A program made the position numbers and the translations under genes. Shown piece by piece: positions 6,222 through 6,735 of a stretch of DNA of 6,735 bases. Below the pieces are notes generated by a model. It did no database searches and had not been told where the DNA came from. It was given only the letters and a program-made list of their open reading frames with translations. How positions within the stretch are numbered: the stretch's first letter is position 1; each line of letters starts with the position of its first letter. The DNA is from an uncultured Alphaproteobacteria bacterium (GTDB taxonomy: Bacteria > Pseudomonadota > Alphaproteobacteria > Bin95), in the NCBI GenBank assembly GCA_913060845.1, contig CAJXVF010000127.1:1-6735 (forward strand), in the 5' to 3' direction.

Positions 6222-6687
6222 GCCCGGCCTCCAGCGCTCTCGAGCGTACTGGAGAGTGTTGCAAGCAGCCCTTCGCGATCCGTTTTGCCGACATAGTCGG
6301 TGAAACCGGATATGCGGCCTTGCTCAAGCCGGCCGACATTCTGCTTTCCAGAAAGGGCGATCAGGGGGATATGGCCCCATTCAGGTGAGGATTTCAGAGT
6401 TTCTGCAAACGTGAATCCGTCCATGCCGGGCATCTCGATATCGCTGACGATTAGATCGAACGCGGCACCCTACGCTTTTAAATCCAAGGCCCGTTCTGCG
6501 CTTTCGACGGATGTAACGGCATATCCAGCTTGTTTTAGCAGAGGGCTTAAAAGGTGCCGAAAGAACGGGCTGTCGTCGATGACGAGGATTGCATTGGTTG
6601 ATGGCGCTGTGTTGGCATTGGCGGCAAACCAGTCGCTATGCAGGCGCGTCAGATAATAGGCTGTATCGATTAGTTCCGTCGATTGGC
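6218..6687 (-). CDS. cheA: CheA hybrid histidine kinase, C-terminal receiver domain, 5'-truncated, with an in-frame amber codon
   Basis: The C-terminal 155 codon positions of a gene that begins beyond the window. The first 30 or so residues (STELIDTAYYLTRLHSDWF) resemble the linker after the CheW-like domain of hybrid CheA proteins. A receiver domain follows (NAILVIDDSPFFRHLL, fragment D37/D38; phospho-acceptor D82 in IVSDIEMPGMDGF; S112 in PLIALSG; K134 in DYVGKTDRE). CheA is the chemotaxis kinase; a receiver on its tail occurs in many alphaproteobacteria and may act as a phosphate sink or local output. A TAG at 6470-6472 (LDLKA-stop-GAAFDLIV) interrupts the frame ahead of the phospho-acceptor; changing one base gives, for example, Tyr. 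Conserved sequence in the same frame on both sides suggests a base error rather than decay. The stop at 6218-6220 overlaps cheW (ATGA). A stand-alone CheY is the alternative, but no start codon with a ribosome site precedes the receiver domain. Confidence 0.8.
6470..6472 (-). other. In-frame amber codon in the CheA receiver domain
   Basis: The minus-strand codon is TAG between LDLKA and GAAFDLIVSD. No frame change is needed on either side. A single substitution (TAG to TAT/TAC, or to CAG) restores an uninterrupted receiver domain. Confidence 0.85.
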
Positions 6688-6735
6688 CTGTCTCTTATAC
6701 ACATCTCCGAGCCCACGAGACCTCTCTACATCTCG
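6688..6735 (+). other. Illumina Nextera P7-side adapter (artificial)
   Basis: This is not genomic DNA. Positions 6688-6706 are the reverse complement of the 19-bp Tn5 mosaic end. Positions 6707-6721 are the read-2 linker (CCGAGCCCACGAGAC), 6722-6729 an 8-base index (CTCTCTAC, which I recall as N707), and 6730-6735 the first bases of P7 (ATCTCG). Genomic sequence ends at 6687. Confidence 0.98.

Noticed and set aside
6218..6433. A separate short 71-residue response regulator starting MPGMDG.
   Set aside because: The ATG is the internal Met of the conserved DIEMPGMDG motif. The receiver continues upstream in the same frame across one amber codon, so this is the tail of CheA.

Overview
The window is a 6.6 kb piece of bacterial chromosome (about 50-6687) with untrimmed Illumina Nextera library adapter at both ends (1-49 and 6688-6735). 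The genes point to an Alphaproteobacterium. The evidence is a hybrid CheA carrying a C-terminal receiver domain, a SpoIIM/RDD membrane-protein pair, and an AraC-HTH/O6-alkylguanine-transferase fusion with the GYVRxYxWG type of C-terminus. GC content is moderately high, judged by eye. An order-level placement cannot be supported without a search. No CRISPR array, RNA gene, insertion sequence or prophage gene was seen.

Plus strand, left half: the truncated 3' end of a SpoIIM-family membrane protein gene overlaps an RDD-family membrane protein gene by ATGA. A cytoplasmic beta-lactamase-fold serine hydrolase follows 19 bp after the RDD stop, so these three genes look like one transcription unit. 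A 7-bp GC hairpin follows the hydrolase. Next comes a DNA-repair gene encoding an AraC-type HTH fused to methylated-DNA-protein cysteine methyltransferase, with its own strong ribosome binding site.

Minus strand, right half: a chemotaxis operon reads leftwards as cheA (3' end only), cheW, cheB, cheR. Its genes overlap by 4, 4 (after repair of a frameshift) and 11 bases. CheA is the receptor-coupled kinase, CheW couples it to receptors, CheR methylates receptors, and CheB demethylates them when phosphorylated by CheA, giving adaptation. No separate cheY lies between cheW and cheR; the receiver domain seen here belongs to CheA. The two convergent operons meet with stop codons that share one TTAA (3740-3743), so there is no intergenic space between them.

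Two lesions lie in the right third of the window. One is a one-base expansion of a G/C homopolymer in cheW (5850-5856). The other is a single in-frame amber codon in the CheA receiver domain (6470-6472). Both leave well-conserved sequence on each side, and repairing cheW restores an exact ATGA junction with cheB. I therefore think sequencing or assembly error is more likely than gene decay. The adapters at both ends show that raw library sequence has survived in this record. I found no credible novel biological system; the most useful observations concern record quality and fine operon structure.
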